NCBI RefSeq assembly: GCF_002099425.1 | Contig: NW_018344228.1 | Location: 291,001 to 355,000 of the forward strand | Direction of reading: 5' to 3' | Length of the DNA: 64,000 bases | From: Phascolarctos cinereus | Taxonomy: Eukaryota; Chordata; Mammalia; Diprotodontia; Phascolarctidae | Program-made: the position numbers and the translations under genes | Notes under the pieces: generated by a model | What the model saw: only the letters and a program-made list of their open reading frames with translations | The model's database searches: none | What the model was told of the DNA's origin: nothing | Shown: in pieces, positions 47,760 through 60,094 of the stretch | How the letters are laid out: every line of letters starts with the position of its first letter | How positions within the stretch are numbered: position 1 is the first letter of the stretch

Positions 47760-47965
47760 GAACAGTCTAAAGACCTGTGTCTGACTCTCAGACGCTCACT
47801 AGCCATGTAACTTTGAAAAGTCATTGCATCACTGAAAGCCCAGGTTTGCTGTGAAATGCAGCTAAGAGTAACTTCCCTTCCAATCTCACAGGATCAGATG
47901 TACACACCAAATGATATAATGTAAGTGAAAGTATTTTGAAAATTGACAAATGGTGCCCTATTACT
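47760..47965 (+). repeat. MIR-family remnant
   Basis: Diverged sense element: ctagccatgtaactttgaaa followed by tctcacaggatcagatgtac. Confidence 0.55.
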
Positions 47966-50294
47966 TGAAAACTGTTAAATGCAATCTATCCTACTATTTG
48001 AAAATTATTAAATGCTGTCCTAAATATGTGGTATTTTTTATTAACAAACATTAGGCAAATGAACAAATGAATTCTCATTAAACTCCCCAGAGCAGTCCAC
48101 AAATTTTACAGACACAATTCTATCATGTCACACCTCTAAGAATTCCATTTCTTATAAGCAAAAAAGAAGAAAGCCTGAAAACTAAGATAATAGTCAATGT
48201 ACCATTTCCCCAAAGTACTACTTCTTGCCTTTTAGCTATGTTCTCCCTGAATGAAAAATGGGTCACTTATGAATTATGTTTCTTTTACATAGTCACTAGC
48301 AGAGTTTCTTCTGCAAATATAGTCTACACAGTGCCCATTTCTCACTGTCCTACAAGTTCACATAATTTGCATCTTTACTTTTCCCCAAGCCTTGCCCCCA
48401 TTATGTGCCTCTGAACAGTGCCTGTATCCCAAGGCCATCATACTTTTACTTGGATTGCTCTGGGCTGGACAAATGCCTGCTGTAGCATCACCAGAGCTAG
48501 CATTTGCTTGTAGCAAATGTAGAAGCTGTGAAGATGGGGGGAGGAGAGATTCAGGATTTTAGTCATAGAACCACCCATTAAAATAGTACTGTGAACCAAA
48601 CGAGAAAAAATGGCATCTCCTGGGAGCAACAGGGCCTCACTGCCCTTATTGCACTAATTTCAATATTGGTGCTGCCCAAGGTAATCTTTTCTTGTTCCCC
48701 TGGTGATAAGCATGAACAGCACACTAATTAGAGGGAACAGGGGTGTTTAGGGAAGGGGAGAATCAGGGTCAGAACAAGCCCTACTTACCACTCATATATT
48801 TGGAAAGAAAATGTTTTATGGGGTGTCCAAGACCACCCATTGGATCTGGCATGGATTTTATCCATGAGTTTGGAGTAAGAGAAGAGACGTTTGTGCAGGT
48901 AGACAAAGCAGCTTTCAATTACCAAAACTGCATTTTTCTCACACAAAAATTACAGGCAGGCTGCCAGACAGATCTCACCTAAATAAGAGCTGGCTTAGGG
49001 CCATAACTTTAGCACCAGTTTTGCTGAAAGTGCAAATAGTTGTATATATCTCCAATGAAATATCTGCTTTCTTTCTATGATCAAATACTGGCTAATGAAG
49101 GAGGGAAGATATCATCCTTCTTAAATATGGGAAAGGTTTCTTGTCATGCTCTCCTTCTCATGTCAGTGTCAATAGAAAGGTTATCCAAAGCAGTAACAAT
49201 AGCCAAGACGTGGAAAGTATTTTAAGGTTTGCAAAGTCCTTTACAGATGTTAAGTCATCTGAAGCTGGCTGCTTCCAGTGATCATCCCCTAACAAATGAG
49301 CGAAGGTCATTAGACATCAGCAGGTCTCCTCTTTCTTTTTCCTTAGTTCTAATATTGTTTCTCACTCTGATGCTTTCCCAGTCTACTTTTACACTATTTC
49401 TCTTCCCTAGGCAAGGTGGCAATAGTTTCTGGAGCTGCTTAACCTGTTTCTAGAAAAGAATGCTTTCCTTTCCCTCTTATCCTGTCTTCTGCCATAGCTG
49501 TCTTCACGATTAGAGACAGAGAAGAAGGGAATAGCAGGTCATTTTCTTTCCTCTCTTTCCCTACCACTCTTTTTTGCTGCTTCCTCCCCCATCTCTCCCC
49601 ACTTCCACACAAACCAAATAAAAACTAACAACCAGTAAGTGAAGTAAAGGTGAAAAATAAAGGCAAGTAAGGAAGAAGCCAACACAAGAGGAATTACAAA
49701 CTTATTTATTCATCCATTCAGAAGGAACAGAATGAAATTTAAGCCCACCAGGAAACTGGAATGGCCTTTCCTTTCCTTCTGTAAACCTGCCTCAAGCCAT
49801 GGATCTCTTGCACATTAGCTGATTCTTCTTCAGGTTAATCAAATGAATTACTGAGATTTTCCCCTTTTTCTATGCACGCTATCTGTTAAAGTCATCTTTT
49901 TTGGGCCAGGGTAGGGGGAGTCTTCCCTCTTTTCCAATATTCAGGGAGAAGAATAAAACCAAGGAAAAACTACAATAAAAAAATGCTAAAAGTCAAATTC
50001 TGCTCTTAAGTATATTTAATGTAACACTTATGTGCTTCTTCCCAGGAGTCTGCTTCTAATCAGTCTTATTGTGGCATGACAGAGACCAAAGGTTCTCAAA
50101 GGCTGTGCCACTGGCACTTCAGGTTCTGGCAGGAACGCTCTGACTGCAGTCTGGCCCTGGATTGCAGTTTGCCTTTGAGGATCAACGTAGGACCACTGGA
50201 CCTTCTGGACTGCTGGACCCTTCTCACTCTTCCCCCACCCATTACCATCACCATTTTTACTATTCATCATAATTTTTCCTTCATGTTTACTTGT

Positions 50295-50349
50295 AGTAAA
50301 ACAAAACAAAACGAAACAAAATAAAAACCAACAACAACAACAACAACAG
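50295..50349 (+). repeat. AAAAC and CAA simple repeats
   Basis: Five AAAAC-like units followed by seven CAA units. This resembles an orphan retroposon tail, but no SINE body is attached. Confidence 0.85.
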
Positions 50350-50460
50350 CATTGCTGTCATGTTGAAGTTTTCAAGTGCCTATAAAGGTGAGGAGATAAT
50401 TAAAATTGTTGGCCATCCAAAATTATCGATAGTTTAATATTGTGGTGAATTTATTTTTTT

Positions 50461-50718
50461 AAGGGTAGCGAGGTGGCATAGTGGATGGAGAATCGGGCCT
50501 GGAATCTGGAGGACTCATCTTCCTGAGTTCAAGTCTGGCCTCAGACACTTATTAGCTGTGTGACACTAGGTAAGTCACTCAACCCTGTTTGCCTCAGTTT
50601 CCTCAACTGGAAAATGACCTGAACAAGAAAATGGCAAACCACTCCAGTATCTTTGCCAAGAAAACCCAAAGGGGGTCACAAAGAGTCAGGCATGACTAAA
50701 AAATGACTGAACAATATA
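50461..50718 (+). mobile_element. MAR1-type marsupial SINE, full length
   Basis: The head gggtagcgaggtggcatagt, ctcagtttcctcaactgg, aaatggcaaaccactccagt and gactgaacaa are all present in order. It lies 475 bp from the exon at 51194. Confidence 0.9.
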
Positions 50719-51193
50719 GTTTTTAAAAGATCTACAATTACATACCATTGGTTAACCTGGATTTAAATTTATCAAAGACTTTACCTTACAAACAATATTT
50801 TTTAATTTCTCAGTAAGAGATTTCTTATACTGTGCCTAAAATGAACAAATCAAATATATTCCTACATTCTGTATATGATTCAGTACCTGTTGAAATTACC
50901 ATTTTCTTTTTGTTTAAGGAAATTGACTTTCCATGGGGGCACATAGATTTATCTGGGCTGTATGATTTGGCCTAAATACATGCAGACAGGATAGCTGTAA
51001 CAAGAAGAACAAAAATTCCATTATTTTCCCCATAGTATGATATCTCATTATTAATACGTATTAATTTCAAGAAGCCTTCTGTTAATAGGCAATCCTCTTA
51101 TCAATACAGAGGCTCTCATTCTTTTCTCATACTGCTACTCCTTCTCATCTTTTCCCCTCTTGCCATTTGACCCTATTTCCTTAGCAGACTTAC

Positions 51194-51453
51194 TTTATGT
51201 TCTCATTTGCTGGTACTTCTGGCAGTTGCACAGTTATCATCCCATCCAAGTTGGTTTTCCCAATGAAGGCAGGCTTGGTACGCAGGACATCTGGAGCTGT
51301 CTTTGCTGTCACCCTGTGCTGAAGACCACCGGCACTATTCCCTCGATTTGTCAGGACAAATGAATAGGATTTCTCAGGCTTTAGGTTGACAATTAATTTC
51401 TGTGTGGCCCGGCCATCTACCTCAACTACCATTTTCCCATCATCATAAAGGAT
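51194..51453 (-). CDS. PTPRD: PTPRD exon: second half of FN3-7 and start of FN3-8
   Basis: This is a 260-bp exon with acceptor ...ttctgtttag before ATCCTTTATG and donor gtaagt. It starts on a codon boundary and ends after two bases of a lysine codon (AA|G). The 86 full codons run from [18 protein letters not shown] through [16 protein letters not shown], the F strand of FN3-7. They continue through [14 protein letters not shown] into the atypical FN3-8 beginning [18 protein letters not shown] and ending VPANENI(K). The 5' part closes FN3-7 and the 3' part opens the membrane-proximal domain. Conservation is very high and no frame break is visible. Confidence 0.97.
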
Positions 51454-52749
51454 CTAAACAGAAACATCCATTCAACAATGTTTTATTAACAGAGACGCAA
51501 AGTGGACTATCTATAATGACATGTTCTTGTATATCTATGAGAATAAGCTTCACAAAGGCCAAAAACACGTTTTATCTCAGCTTTGAATCTCCTCTTAAAA
51601 CTAGCAAAGTACTTCCACAAAGCAGGAGTTTGCTGAATGGAATTGGTGATAATATAAATTAACCCAACAGGATTGTATGTGAATTCTGAGCTCTGTTGAA
51701 TTCAGAACAATAAAGGCTCTGTTATCCTTTTCTAAGTATCTTTCTCTTTCTATATAACTTCCCCCCCCCCTAAGAACAGACACCTACGATAGAGTGAATA
51801 TGGAGGTTTTTGTTAAGTTGTTAATGGAATAGATATACACTTGAAGTTGTCAATGTATCATTCACACCAAGATTTTTCTAAAAGTTTCCATTCTTTTTCA
51901 TCTTAAAGACTTAAAAAAAACTCTCTAGGGTATTATAAAAGCCAGATATGGAATTGAAAAACCTGAATTTGAATCTGGGCTCCATCATTTTCTCTCTGTC
52001 TAGAGATATATTACTTAAATTTTCTAGGCTTCAATTTACCAGTCTATAATGCAATAGGTTTATAGTAGGTGCTTTCTAGGGTCCTTTTTAGCTCAAAGTC
52101 CCATGATCTTAAAAAGTTACAAAAGCAAAGACAGTGAGAGCTTCAAGAGACCATTGGGGTTGCCTAGCCATAGCCTAGCCCCTGTGTCACATTTGTGTGT
52201 GAACTTTTTTGCTGAACTTTACCAGTGGGAGCCAAAAAGAAATTTATCAGTGGGAGTCAAGAAAAAAAAGAGCAGAGATGTAGAGGAAAATCTGGCAAAA
52301 TAGTGAATTCATCTACTCTACCCCGAGCTAAATAAATTACAGATAGGTAGAAGGCAGGGAAATGTATTTCTCTGAAGAAGAGGCAAAGGTTCTGATTTAG
52401 GTTAGGAAAGTTCAAGTTTGATGTATTAAAAGCAGATCGATTTGTGTTTCACTCCCTGTTGTGTTGAGAACCTAATAGCCCAAAGTAGTAAGTGACTGCT
52501 GAGTTTACATCTTGCACTATATTCTATGCTGGCCTTCTGATTTGGAATGCTGCCCTCTTGTACTTACATCCAATCTGCAAGTTCATAAGTCCAAAGGGCA
52601 AAAGCTAAGACCACGTTCAGTAACTGATTCTCATGCCACTTAAATATAGCAGGAGCAAAAGATCCCCCACATTCAGCAAATAACTAAACTGGATGATCTA
52701 CCACCCCTAATTTTATCCATGATGGTTTACAAATGAGAAAACAACTTAC
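51454..52749 (-). other. PTPRD: PTPRD intron (1.3 kb)
   Basis: One MIR remnant (51925-52110) is visible, together with a short repeated phrase near 52230-52260 (accagtgggagcc and atcagtgggagtc). Nothing else is supported. Confidence 0.75.
51925..52110 (+). repeat. MIR-family remnant
   Basis: Sense: aacctgaatttgaatctggg, ttctaggcttcaatttacca and ttttagctcaaagtcccatg. Confidence 0.65.
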
Positions 52750-52847
52750 TTTGAAAGGCATGGCAGAATTATAATTCTCTGGAATCTCCCAAGACAGCAA
52801 TACTGACGTCTTCATTACTGCTTTGACATGAAAATTTTTTGCAAACA
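52750..52847 (-). CDS. PTPRD: PTPRD exon: first half of FN3 repeat 7
   Basis: This is a 98-bp exon. The acceptor is ttttccagcag before TGTTTGC and the donor is a consensus gtaagt. It enters in phase 1, finishing the valine codon opened by the previous exon, and leaves on a codon boundary. The 33 residues run from [13 protein letters not shown] to NSAMPFK and contain the FN3 B-strand motif LLSWEIP. The exon lies 438 bp downstream (in transcript order) of the FN3-5/6 exon. The second half of this domain is in the exon at 51194-51453. The residues agree almost entirely with the mammalian PTPRD sequence I remember. Confidence 0.96.
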
Positions 52848-53285
52848 CTGCTGGAAAAGGAAAAACAATGTATTCAAACTATTTCTAAAAACTCACCACC
52901 TATCCCTTTTCCACCACTAACCAAAGGGGATAAACTGCTCGCTTCCTATTTGATCCACATGAGAAGTGTTGGTGTCCTACCTTTTTAAGGCATTCACTTT
53001 AATACCCCATTCTTACAAAGGTAGTTCCTTTCACACCAATTCATTTAACTACTTTGTGCTTTCCTTACCTGAAGATAATGTGCGGCTGTCAGCCAGACTT
53101 GCTTGGCATGGAATAACTGAAATCTACAGCATCCGAAACATATTAAGATTTACATACGTTACCTTGTGCTCTTGTTGAACCTATTAATATGAATGGGCCG
53201 ATCAGTTTATTTACAGCTTCAAAACACTGATATCCCAAGACCGACATTCCTTTCAAGGAGAAGGCCATAAGCAGACAAATCCTAC
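52848..53285 (-). other. PTPRD: PTPRD intron (438 bp) between FN3-6 and FN3-7 exons
   Basis: This is a short intron with no recognisable repeat or extra exon. The frame of the FN3-5/6 exon stays open for some distance past its donor. That is chance read-through and shows no FN3 similarity. Confidence 0.75.
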
Positions 53286-53873
53286 CTTGATCCACAGGCA
53301 GCGTCCTGAATTGGACACTTGGACTATACGGACCGGGCCCTTTGCTTGTGTGAGCACGTACTTTTACATCATATGTGGTATCTGGTTTTAGGCCAGTAAG
53401 TGTCATGGTGGTATCAGCAGGAGCAACGAGCTGCTCTACCGGGTGGTGGGGGACGTTGATATCCCTGTACAGAAGGGTGTACTTGGTGATAATGCCATTT
53501 CTCTCTGCTAAGACGGGTGGCTGCCAGGATAACTGCACTGATGTTGACGTGGTGCCTTCTGAGTGGAGGTTCTGGGGGAATCCATTGGGTACTTCTTCAG
53601 GAACAGAAATCTCCTTGACCATCTCCTCCCCGAAGCCCACTTTGTTTTTAGCGGAGAGCCTAAAGATGTAAGATGCTCCTTTATGGATATCCATAGCAGT
53701 AAAGTGGTCTTCTTTCTCTGAGAATTCAAGGGTAGTGAGCAGCTCCATGTCCTTTCGACCAAATTTTAGACGATAGCCCTGAAGGGGGCCAAATGTGTCA
53801 ACAGGAGGATGCCACTGGATGAGTGCAGTGTTCATCTGAGTGTGACTAATCACCAGCCGGGGTTTCCCTGGAA
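53286..53873 (-). CDS. PTPRD: PTPRD exon: fibronectin type III repeats 5 and 6
   Basis: This is a 588-bp internal exon. Its acceptor is ...tgctacag before TTCCAGGG, and its donor is CAAG followed by gtagga. It begins in phase 1 and ends in phase 1, so it is an in-frame cassette of 196 codons. Residues about 1-95 form one FN3 domain: PGKPRLV start, B-strand tryptophan in IQWHPP, F-strand tyrosine in [12 protein letters not shown]. Residues about 97-194 form the next FN3 domain: [10 protein letters not shown] start, LSWQPP, then [18 protein letters not shown]3 repeats build the rod-like ectodomain that spaces the ligand-binding Ig domains from the membrane. LAR-family isoforms lacking FN3-4 to FN3-7 are known, so this exon may be alternatively used. 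No stop codon interrupts it. Confidence 0.97.
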
Positions 53874-53984
53874 CTGTAGCACAACATGATTTCATCATGG
53901 GTATGTGTGGGGGGTTGGGTTATGAAAATCAAAACACACATTTTAATATTTGAAATTTTTCCCCCCAGAGAAGCTATATTACCT

Positions 53985-54135
53985 AAGCTACACTTTCTTT
54001 TAATAGAGAAGGAAACCTGGCATTCAGAAAGGGGGATTTTCCCAAAGCTGCTCCAGGGCTAAGAAACAGAGCTAGCAAGGAATAGAATGTGGGCTTTCTA
54101 ATTCTAAACCCAGTTCTCTTTTCAGCCTGCTACCT
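53985..54135 (-). repeat. MIR-family remnant
   Basis: Antisense: gaaggaaacctggcattcag followed by agaaacagagctagcaagga. Confidence 0.6.
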
Positions 54136-54859
54136 AACATGTCAATTCAGGTTGAACAGTTTTACCTTGTGTTAACCACTTTCAAATTCTAGAAAAAAAA
54201 AATGCAACGTATGGAAGGCTGAAGGAATGAATCCAATTCAAGATTTTGACCAGAGAGATAAGAAACAGAATCTGAGAAATGGAAGAGCCCTTCAAGATCA
54301 TGTGGTCTAACCTTGACCTTAATAGGAATCTCTCCTACATTTTCCCTGAGAAAGTGGTCATTCACCTTTCACTTGAATGCCTCTTGAAAGGTGTACTTTT
54401 AAGACCCTTTTGAAGCAAACAGGTTATGGCATGATAACCAACAGGGCATTCTGCAGAATGAGTTCTATCAAATCAGTCTAATTTCCTAGAAGAAAATGAT
54501 GAGTAGATCAAGGGGAAATAACAAACAGTTCCTGTTTTGGTGTTAGCAAAGCTTTTGATTCTGCCCTTTATGATGTAATCATCAATAGTTCAATACTTCA
54601 GAGACCTGTAATTTCATTTGTGAGGATGAAGCTGCCAAGGCAAAAAAAAAAAAACATCAACAGGCTCTGAATGATGACCCTCTTCAAAATTAAATAGGCA
54701 ATCAGCTTCAGGTAAGTCAGTTTTAGAATATGGCACAATTATTCTCAATAGTGATTCAACTATCAAGAATATTATTTTAGTTTTCCTATAAAATCTGGTA
54801 ATGTAAAAGACTTCTCAAAAAATGATCTTATTCATAATATTAAAATTATCTCTTATAAG

Positions 54860-55020
54860 AGATCCATTGGCAAGAGCACTTGGTTTGGAATTGGAGGAAT
54901 CCTGCTTCAGCTCCTTAATTACCTGTGCAATCTCTGGCCTTGCTTCCTTCTCTGTGAAATGAGGAGATTAAACTAGGTTTTGATGGTTCCTTCCCGCTCA
55001 AACCACTGAAACATCATTTT
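54860..55020 (+). repeat. MIR-family remnant
   Basis: Sense: gcacttggtttggaattgga followed by ttctctgtgaaatgaggaga. Confidence 0.65.
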
Positions 55021-55599
55021 TTACCACACATTGGTAACTAGAGTTAATAGTTCTCAACTAGTAAGAAACAAATTAACTTTTACTAAGTTAATCAAGCCAC
55101 ATTCTCTTTTTAGGCATTTTGACCTACGGGCTGCATGGGCCATACAAATGTATCAGCATTTCATTGATAGTAAAAGGTAGGGATTGCCCTGTAGATTTCA
55201 CATATAAGCACCGTATGGGTCAAGAAGATCTGTCTGTGAAGGAAGAGAGAGAGAAGGCACACAGATGTCTGTAATGGTTCCTTCCTCTAGCACCACACCG
55301 TAATGGGAAGACAAAAAACCAAAATTCTTGTCTACATGCTGCCATAAACACAAGAAAGGTTAACTTTAAGAGAGGTTAAAAGAATTGCCCAAACAGCAGT
55401 AGAAAGTAGCATTTCCCCACTCTATGTAAAGAAAAGGTAGTCTGTGATTCCACAAAATGGGATAGACAAGATAATTGACGTGAGAAAGAAATTACTCAAA
55501 GGAGAAAATGAATGGTATGAAACAATGTGGGTAAATATTAAAGTTTGCAAAACAGAAACATTAAGTGACTGTGCTCTGACATTCCAAATAATCAGAATG

Positions 55600-55800
55600 A
55601 AACATGGTCTTGGAGTCAAATAATCTGACACCAAATCCTAGCTCCAACACTTACAAGCTGTGCAACCATGAACAAGTCACATTAGTTTCCACATCTCCAA
55701 AATGGGGCAAAGAGACTTTTCAATACAGGCTTCTTAGGATTTTCATAAAGAAAGTCTGCACAAACATAAACCTTAAACAACTTAAAACAATCTTACTGAA
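55600..55800 (+). repeat. MIR-family remnant
   Basis: Sense: gtcttggagtcaaataatct, accatgaacaagtcacatta and ttccacatctccaaaatggg. Confidence 0.7.
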
Positions 55801-56181
55801 AAGGGGTCCATGTTTTGATTTTCTTATACCTTTTCTCTTTCTTATTCTAGCTAGAGAATGCAATATTGAGGCAGATTATTCTGAACCTCCGGAGATATAA
55901 TTCTGGTTTCTTTCAGTTTTAGAATGGCAATCAGGAAATATTTCACCATTTGATTATAATAGGTAATAATTCCAACATGAATTACCTACAAATTAGATAT
56001 GGCTCAAAAGTTATTCATTTCCATTAAAAAATTTAATTGTGAAACAACTGAACTTCAAAAGCTTTTTCTGCATCATTTGAGTGGTATATGGAATGGGTAT
56101 GAGTAGTCTCTCAATATTAAGTAGTTATCAAATAAAGAATTCAACTGTTCATCTAAGGACAGTTTTTCATTGTATATACAA

Positions 56182-56405
56182 CAGAGATGTAGGAAAAAAA
56201 AAAGGGACCATGGGCTGCCAGCAACCCTCCTAGTGTTGCTAAACCAGATTAAAATGTATTTGGGAATAAATACATTAAGCAAAATTTTAAAATATAATAG
56301 AAAATAAGTAATGTTAATATATGGTTTTCTAAGTCAACATATGTCTTTCAGGGATCCTTATGTATAGTTTAGTGGTCCTGTTTCTATTTGAGTTTTACAC
56401 CAATG
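56182..56405. mobile_element. Second copy of the hAT-type MITE
   Basis: The 224 bp share the interior of the 28009 copy: aaccagattaaaatgta, ttgggaataaatacat, atatggttttct. They keep an extra section (gggatccttatgta...ttagtggtcctg) lost from the shorter copy. The ends are cagagatgta and ttttacaccaatg. Possible 8-bp flanks, atatacaa and taatacag, agree at 5 positions, so the exact edges are uncertain. Confidence 0.65.
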
Positions 56406-56600
56406 TAATACAGGATCACAGGAGAGATGCTGAAAGAGACTCCAGAGGTCTCCTTTTATAGGTGAGAATGCTAAGGTCCAGAAAGGTTTAAGTGATTTTG
56501 CCCAAGGTTAGACAGGTATTAAGAAGCAGAGATCGGGGTTTGAGCCCAGGTAATCTAACTCCAAATATAGCAGGTTTCCCACTGTAAAGTACTGAACTGA
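56406..56600 (-). repeat. MIR-family remnant beside the hAT MITE
   Basis: Antisense: tataggtgagaatgctaagg, tttgcccaaggttagacagg and tttgagcccaggtaatctaa. Confidence 0.65.
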
Positions 56601-56962
56601 ATCCAATCAAAGTACAGGGAAGAGGAGAGAAAAATAACTCCTCGTAGATTCTGAGGAGAAAACTTCTGCAAGCTGTCACCAAGTTATTTACACGATAGAG
56701 TGCTTTGATGCATATGACAGCTTTCACATTTAAGACCATTTTCATTTTTTAAAAATTGATTGGTAGTACCTAGAAAGAAGGTAAAAATGACTGCCAGTTT
56801 TCTAGAAGTAGAGAAAAGGCTCGAGGTTTTTCTATGAGCTTGCATGTATAGCATAACCAAGAATTTTACTGTTTGGCTGCAAAGATCGCAGGTAAGTTAT
56901 GTTGTGGGGTAAGACTCTTGTACACAGAACCCTGTTTACCCCCAGACAAGTAAAGTCAATGA

Positions 56963-57224
56963 GCAGTAGCTAGGTGGTCCAATGGATAGAGCACTGACTG
57001 GGCTTGGAATCAAGAAGACTCATCTTTCTGAGTTCAAATCTGGCCTCACATTCTTATTAAAAGAATTGTGTGACCTTGGATAAGTCACTGAACCCTATGT
57101 TTATAACAGTTCCTGCTCTGTAAAATGACCTGAAGAAGGAAATAGCAAACCACTCCAGTATTTTTGCCAAGAAAACCCCCAAAGGGGTCATGAAGAGTCA
57201 GACACAACTTAACAACAACAACAA
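56963..57224 (+). mobile_element. MAR1-type marsupial SINE
   Basis: The head gcagtagctaggtggtccaa, aaatagcaaaccactccagt and gtcatgaagagtcagaca are followed by a CAA tail. Confidence 0.9.
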
Positions 57225-57339
57225 TGGAAAAACTAATAAAGACACAGTAATCAAGTTTTTTTTTTTAACATTTCATGCCCTCAGTTTCCTTACATGTAAA
57301 ATTCAGGACATCATAAAATTTCTAAGGTGTGATTCCTAA

Positions 57340-58100
57340 GACACTAAAATGCCTTTAAGAATATTTACTATATTTTATAGCATATCAGTAATCTGGCTGC
57401 TGTCTACCCCTCCACCTGGATTTCCTACTATTTCCCTTCATGCATTCAACTTTCCAAGCACACTGAACCAAATAACCTGTTACCTAATCTCACCCTGTCC
57501 TCTCCTGACGATATATCCATGCAGGTCCCCTATGCCTAGAATGCATTCACTTTTTATCTTTATTTGCTGAAACCCTTCTCTTCTTTCAAAGTTCATCTCC
57601 AATGCTACCTCCTCCTTGAAGTCTTCCCTCTTCACAATCCCCCACCTCGACCCTTACCTGAAAATATTCTGTCTCTTCTTAGATTTTTTTTTAGGTCAAT
57701 TTGTCTTCTGCTCTTTCTTGCTTGTATTGTATTTATTTGTTTTCTTGAATCACCAATTTCCACCCTCCATTAGAGAGCAAGATTCTTGAGAGTAAATAGT
57801 GAGGTGGGGAGGAAGGGGGGAGGGAACACTTTTGATCTTTGTATTCTCATTGACTGCCATAATGATCACTACCACATAAGTACACTGTGTAGTACTGAAC
57901 TGAATGACTAAAACCAAACCAGATAAGAACAAAATAATTCAGGGTAAGCACAGTCCATGGTACATTTGTCAGAACTCACTACAAACATTAGGTAAGACTA
58001 ATAATATTTTGTATTAAATTTGGAATGCTGTCATTGAATTAGAGGACTTAGCACAATGTCTGGAACAGAGTTGGTATTTAGTAAATGTTGATTGATTAAT
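57340..58100 (+). mobile_element. L2 LINE 3' part
   Basis: It includes atgcctagaatgcattcact, tacctcctccttgaagtctt and the terminal aacagagttggtatttagta. This copy shows the L2 sequence expected at the 29776 templated insertion. Confidence 0.72.
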
Positions 58101-58636
58101 TAAATTTATAGCAATAATTTGGACTGCTAAAAAAAAAACACCTAAATTATCAAAAGCTGACAAATCCCAATGTCAAGTAAGAGAACTTGCAGCATGTACA
58201 TGGTCTCTTAAAAGCCAGCTGCTGCACTCTGGATATGGTTTTCATTTTTAGGAGTTAGTTAGCAGCTCCCTGAGATCCATGCCAATGTTAAGAATACTGC
58301 TAGGGTAAGATTAAGAAGGAGATTTTCATCAGTCCTCTGCCAGATTTTTGGTTTTGTTTGTTTTTGGTGTTGGATAAGGAGAACATTCTGAAGATCTACA
58401 GAGTCCTTGTTTTGGAGTTAGCGAATGTGTATTCATAGACAATGCCTATCTACCTATACACGTAAGTTTATGCATGATGTTTACATGAAACATATAGAAA
58501 AGCAACATAGTGGTAGAGAGGTAGTCTTGGTGTAAGAAAGATCTGGGGTCAACTCCTTCCTCTGATACAGACTGCCAGTTTGACCCTGGAAAAGACCTTT
58601 AATCCATCAGTGCCTCCTGGCAACTAGAATGCTGCT

Positions 58637-58875
58637 ATTGTGTCCTTTCAGTTGTGCCCAATTCTCCATGACCCCATTTGAGGTTTTCTTGGCAAAGACA
58701 CTGGACTGGTTTGCCATTTCCTTCTGCAGATCATTTTACAGATGAAGAAGTGAGGCAAACAGGGTTAAGTGGCTTGCCCAGGGTCATATAACTGGGAGGT
58801 ATCTGAGGCCATATTTGAACTCAGGTTCTTCTGACTCCTGGACCAGCATTTTATCCACCACACCACCTAATTGCC
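58637..58875 (-). mobile_element. MAR1-type marsupial SINE, antisense
   Basis: Plus-strand text ttctccatgaccccatttga, ctggtttgccatttccttct and accacctaattgcc is the complement of a MAR1 copy. It interrupts older MIR material around 58510-58950. Confidence 0.9.
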
Positions 58876-58949
58876 TTCAAAATAATACTAGTTAGCATTT
58901 TTTAGTGCTTTAAGATTTGCAAGTGCTATGCAAATATCTCATTTTATTC

Positions 58950-59030
58950 ATGTATATATATATACATATATGTGTGTACAAAACAAGTATATTTTATATA
59001 TATAAATATATCATGTATTGCAAATATACG
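58950..59030. repeat. AT-rich TATA microsatellite
   Basis: Repeated tatatatata and atatatgtgtgt units beside an antisense MIR fragment. Confidence 0.85.
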
Positions 59031-60094
59031 ACATATAAAAACTATCTGACTTTAAGTAACAGAAAAGGCACCAATCTGCTTTGGTAAAGGGAACTTCCTC
59101 ACTTGGAATAAAATCATAGATACACTCCATCTGCATTTTACAAAGATATAGTAAGTCTATAAAATATTTAAATTAAATACCATAGCAATAATCCTAGCAT
59201 TTTTCATTTTGTAATTGTTATTGGCTTGATAAAACAAGTTTAATTCAATTCCCTGAGAGACTAAATGGATAGAAGTATTTAAGTCTGGTAAGGCTATGCC
59301 AGACTGTTTCAAGGAAGATAGATACTCACCCATTAATATGTGTTGGGCATAGTGGTAGACCAAGTCCATGGGAAATAACATAAGAATTTATCACATTGCT
59401 TTGGCCATTATATAGAGTAATAGTAAACTAGGTTTAGATTGACATTCTGGATACCTGATGATACCTGGATTAGTAGTTAACTATTAATTCATTGAATTAT
59501 ACTGGTTCCTTTTCTCTGAGTGGCTGAGACTTATATTTTTGGCTATGGCAAAAAAGTTCATTTAGTAGTGGACAGTAATGAATATCAAACTAACTTATCT
59601 TATACTTTGATAGAAGTATTCAAACTGACGTGGTCAATTATCAGCAGAGAAGTTCTCCCATAATAACTAAGGATACAACAGCAATCGTTGGAAGCATTTC
59701 AACCATATGCATGCATACTGCTGAAATAGCTGTATTCCAGGCAAATTTAACAGACTAAAACGTCATGATAGGCTTCAGTAGAGAGAGAAGTCACATACAT
59801 GCTACCTAAAATGCTGACACCAGCAGCCAAAGAATAAAAGACTTATCACATGTCCTCACTGTTTAGAAACCTGGGGCATTAGTCATTGTAACAAAAATTC
59901 ATCTACATGAATCAGCCAATAACATCTAGACCACAGAAGAAAAACTGTACAACTCAAGTCAATGGTGCATAGAAATGATGGTAACCAAGTATATTATTTC
60001 CAAACAAATGTCATCCAAAGAAAACAATTTACTTCATCTTCTCTTTGGCCATATTGGCAATTTTGCTTTTATAATGGAAAAAAAAAATTACTAG

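Larger units (their letters stand above)
39194..51193 (-). other. PTPRD: PTPRD intron (12.0 kb) hosting an L1 and L2 pieces
   Basis: The intron holds the 3.4-kb L1 (39711-43124), L2 fragments in both orientations (44097-47395), two WSINE1-like SINEs with target duplications, a MAR1 SINE (50461) and an A-rich/CAA repeat near 50295. I see no recognisable element or gene in 43140-44090 or 47970-50290. Confidence 0.8.

Noticed and set aside
53143-53285. Extension of the FN3-6 reading frame past the donor
   Set aside because: The exon ends at a consensus donor (CAAG|gtagga), the next exon fits the phase exactly, and the extension has no FN3 similarity.
53375-53671. 98-codon plus-strand frame
   Set aside because: It is the antisense shadow of the PTPRD FN3-5/6 exon.
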